Assembly: GCA_022457155.1 (NCBI GenBank)
Contig: JAJGOT010000013.1
Span: 2,643,501 to 2,707,500, forward strand
Direction of reading: 5' to 3'
Origin: Cladopsammia gracilis
Lineage: Eukaryota > Cnidaria > Anthozoa > Scleractinia > Dendrophylliidae
Length of the DNA stretch: 64,000 nucleotides
How positions within the stretch are numbered: the first letter of the stretch is position 1; the number at the start of each line of letters is the position of its first letter. Made by a program: the position numbers and the translations under genes. The notes below the pieces were generated by a model, which had not been told where the DNA came from, made no database searches, and saw nothing but the letters and a program-made list of their open reading frames with translations. Shown here piece after piece: positions 63,558-64,000 of this stretch.

Positions 63558-64000
63558 AAACACGACCAATTTCTGATGCAAATGAGAAAGAACAGCAAAT
63601 ACAACAACGCTGGATTTAACAAGTGGCTTGAAATCCTTTCTCGAGAAGATTAACCACCGAAACTCCGCTGTAGCGAGAACGGCGACTTAAAATTCAACGC
63701 GATCGAGCAACGAAGAAACAACGACAGCATCGATTACAAAGACTTCGAACAGCCTGACCAAATGCCTCCATTAGAATTCTGAACGAAACCGATCAGAAGA
63801 GGTGACACCGACTGGAAGTGTTAGACAAAATGATTCTGTTTATAGACGCAACGAGAGCAAACACTGATTACAAGAAAGGCTCAAAGAAGAAGAACGATTA
63901 AGAAATCTAGCTCAAATCACCGCACTTTAATCCGCTCTTTAACGCTCTTCAATTGAAACAACCTACATTTAAAGGCAACCCTCCATAAATTATTCTTTAA
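63558..64000. other. No gene recognised
   Basis: A-rich sequence with a faint coding look in + frames (Glu/Arg-rich stretches near 63800-63920), broken by stops; not enough to call a gene. Confidence 0.25.

Noticed and set aside
63600..63930. Faint Glu/Arg-rich coding signal near the right edge
   Set aside because: Broken by several stops and no recognisable motif; window ends before it could be judged.

Overview
This window looks like a piece of an animal nuclear genome, most likely a cnidarian and plausibly a stony coral. It is AT-rich intergenic DNA packed with interspersed repeats, MITEs, LINE fragments, a Penelope-like reverse transcriptase and two Maverick/Polinton-type giant transposons. 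I see no ordinary host gene. The host assignment rests on the repeat repertoire and remembered similarity of the Polinton proteins to cnidarian copies; it was not tested by search.

Region 1 (1-7164) is the right part of an AT-rich adintovirus/Maverick-like element cut by the window edge, all on +. It carries a parvovirus-type phospholipase A2 domain joined to a DDE integrase with chromodomain, a small coiled-coil protein, an AT-hook/zinc-finger protein, two broken small genes (one internal stop, one A-run frameshift) and an intact 1253-aa protein-primed DNA polymerase B. A conserved TATA-rich leader repeats before at least three genes.

Region 2 (7165-33480) has no convincing host genes. It holds a hairpin, several MITEs (some with matching empty sites in paralogous copies), a foldback element, a 23-unit 90-bp minisatellite, an internally deleted LINE, a tRNA-derived SINE-like remnant and a tandem segmental duplication (about 5.4 kb + 5.0 kb).

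Region 3 (33640-50153) is a complete 16.5-kb Polinton with 289-bp terminal inverted repeats (TIRs), each containing a 208-bp near-perfect palindrome, and a 5-6 bp target duplication. It sits inside an older LINE whose reading frame resumes across the insertion. Gene order: polB(+), integrase(-), four small membrane-protein genes(-), two unknown proteins(-), packaging ATPase(-), double-jelly-roll major capsid(-), broken coiled-coil/membrane gene(+), 607-aa likely virion protein(-), minor capsid(+), broken membrane protein(+), zinc-ribbon VLTF3-like protein(+), YqaJ-like nuclease(-). polB and the nuclease lie at the two ends and both take their start codon from the inner edge of the TIR. Most of the genes between them have a TATATA element a few bases before ATG. 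Together these encode replication (polB, nuclease), integration, capsid formation and DNA packaging, i.e. a virus-like element; two genes are frameshifted.

Region 4 (50154-64000) returns to repeats: the rest of the split LINE, a 2.6-kb inverted-repeat element carrying two type I hammerhead ribozyme motifs on opposite strands plus long TA palindromes, a 2-kb direct duplication, a 799-bp insertion absent from its paralogue, a truncated LINE, an intact 686-aa Penelope-like reverse transcriptase and a 1.17-kb non-autonomous DNA transposon with a 9-bp target duplication.
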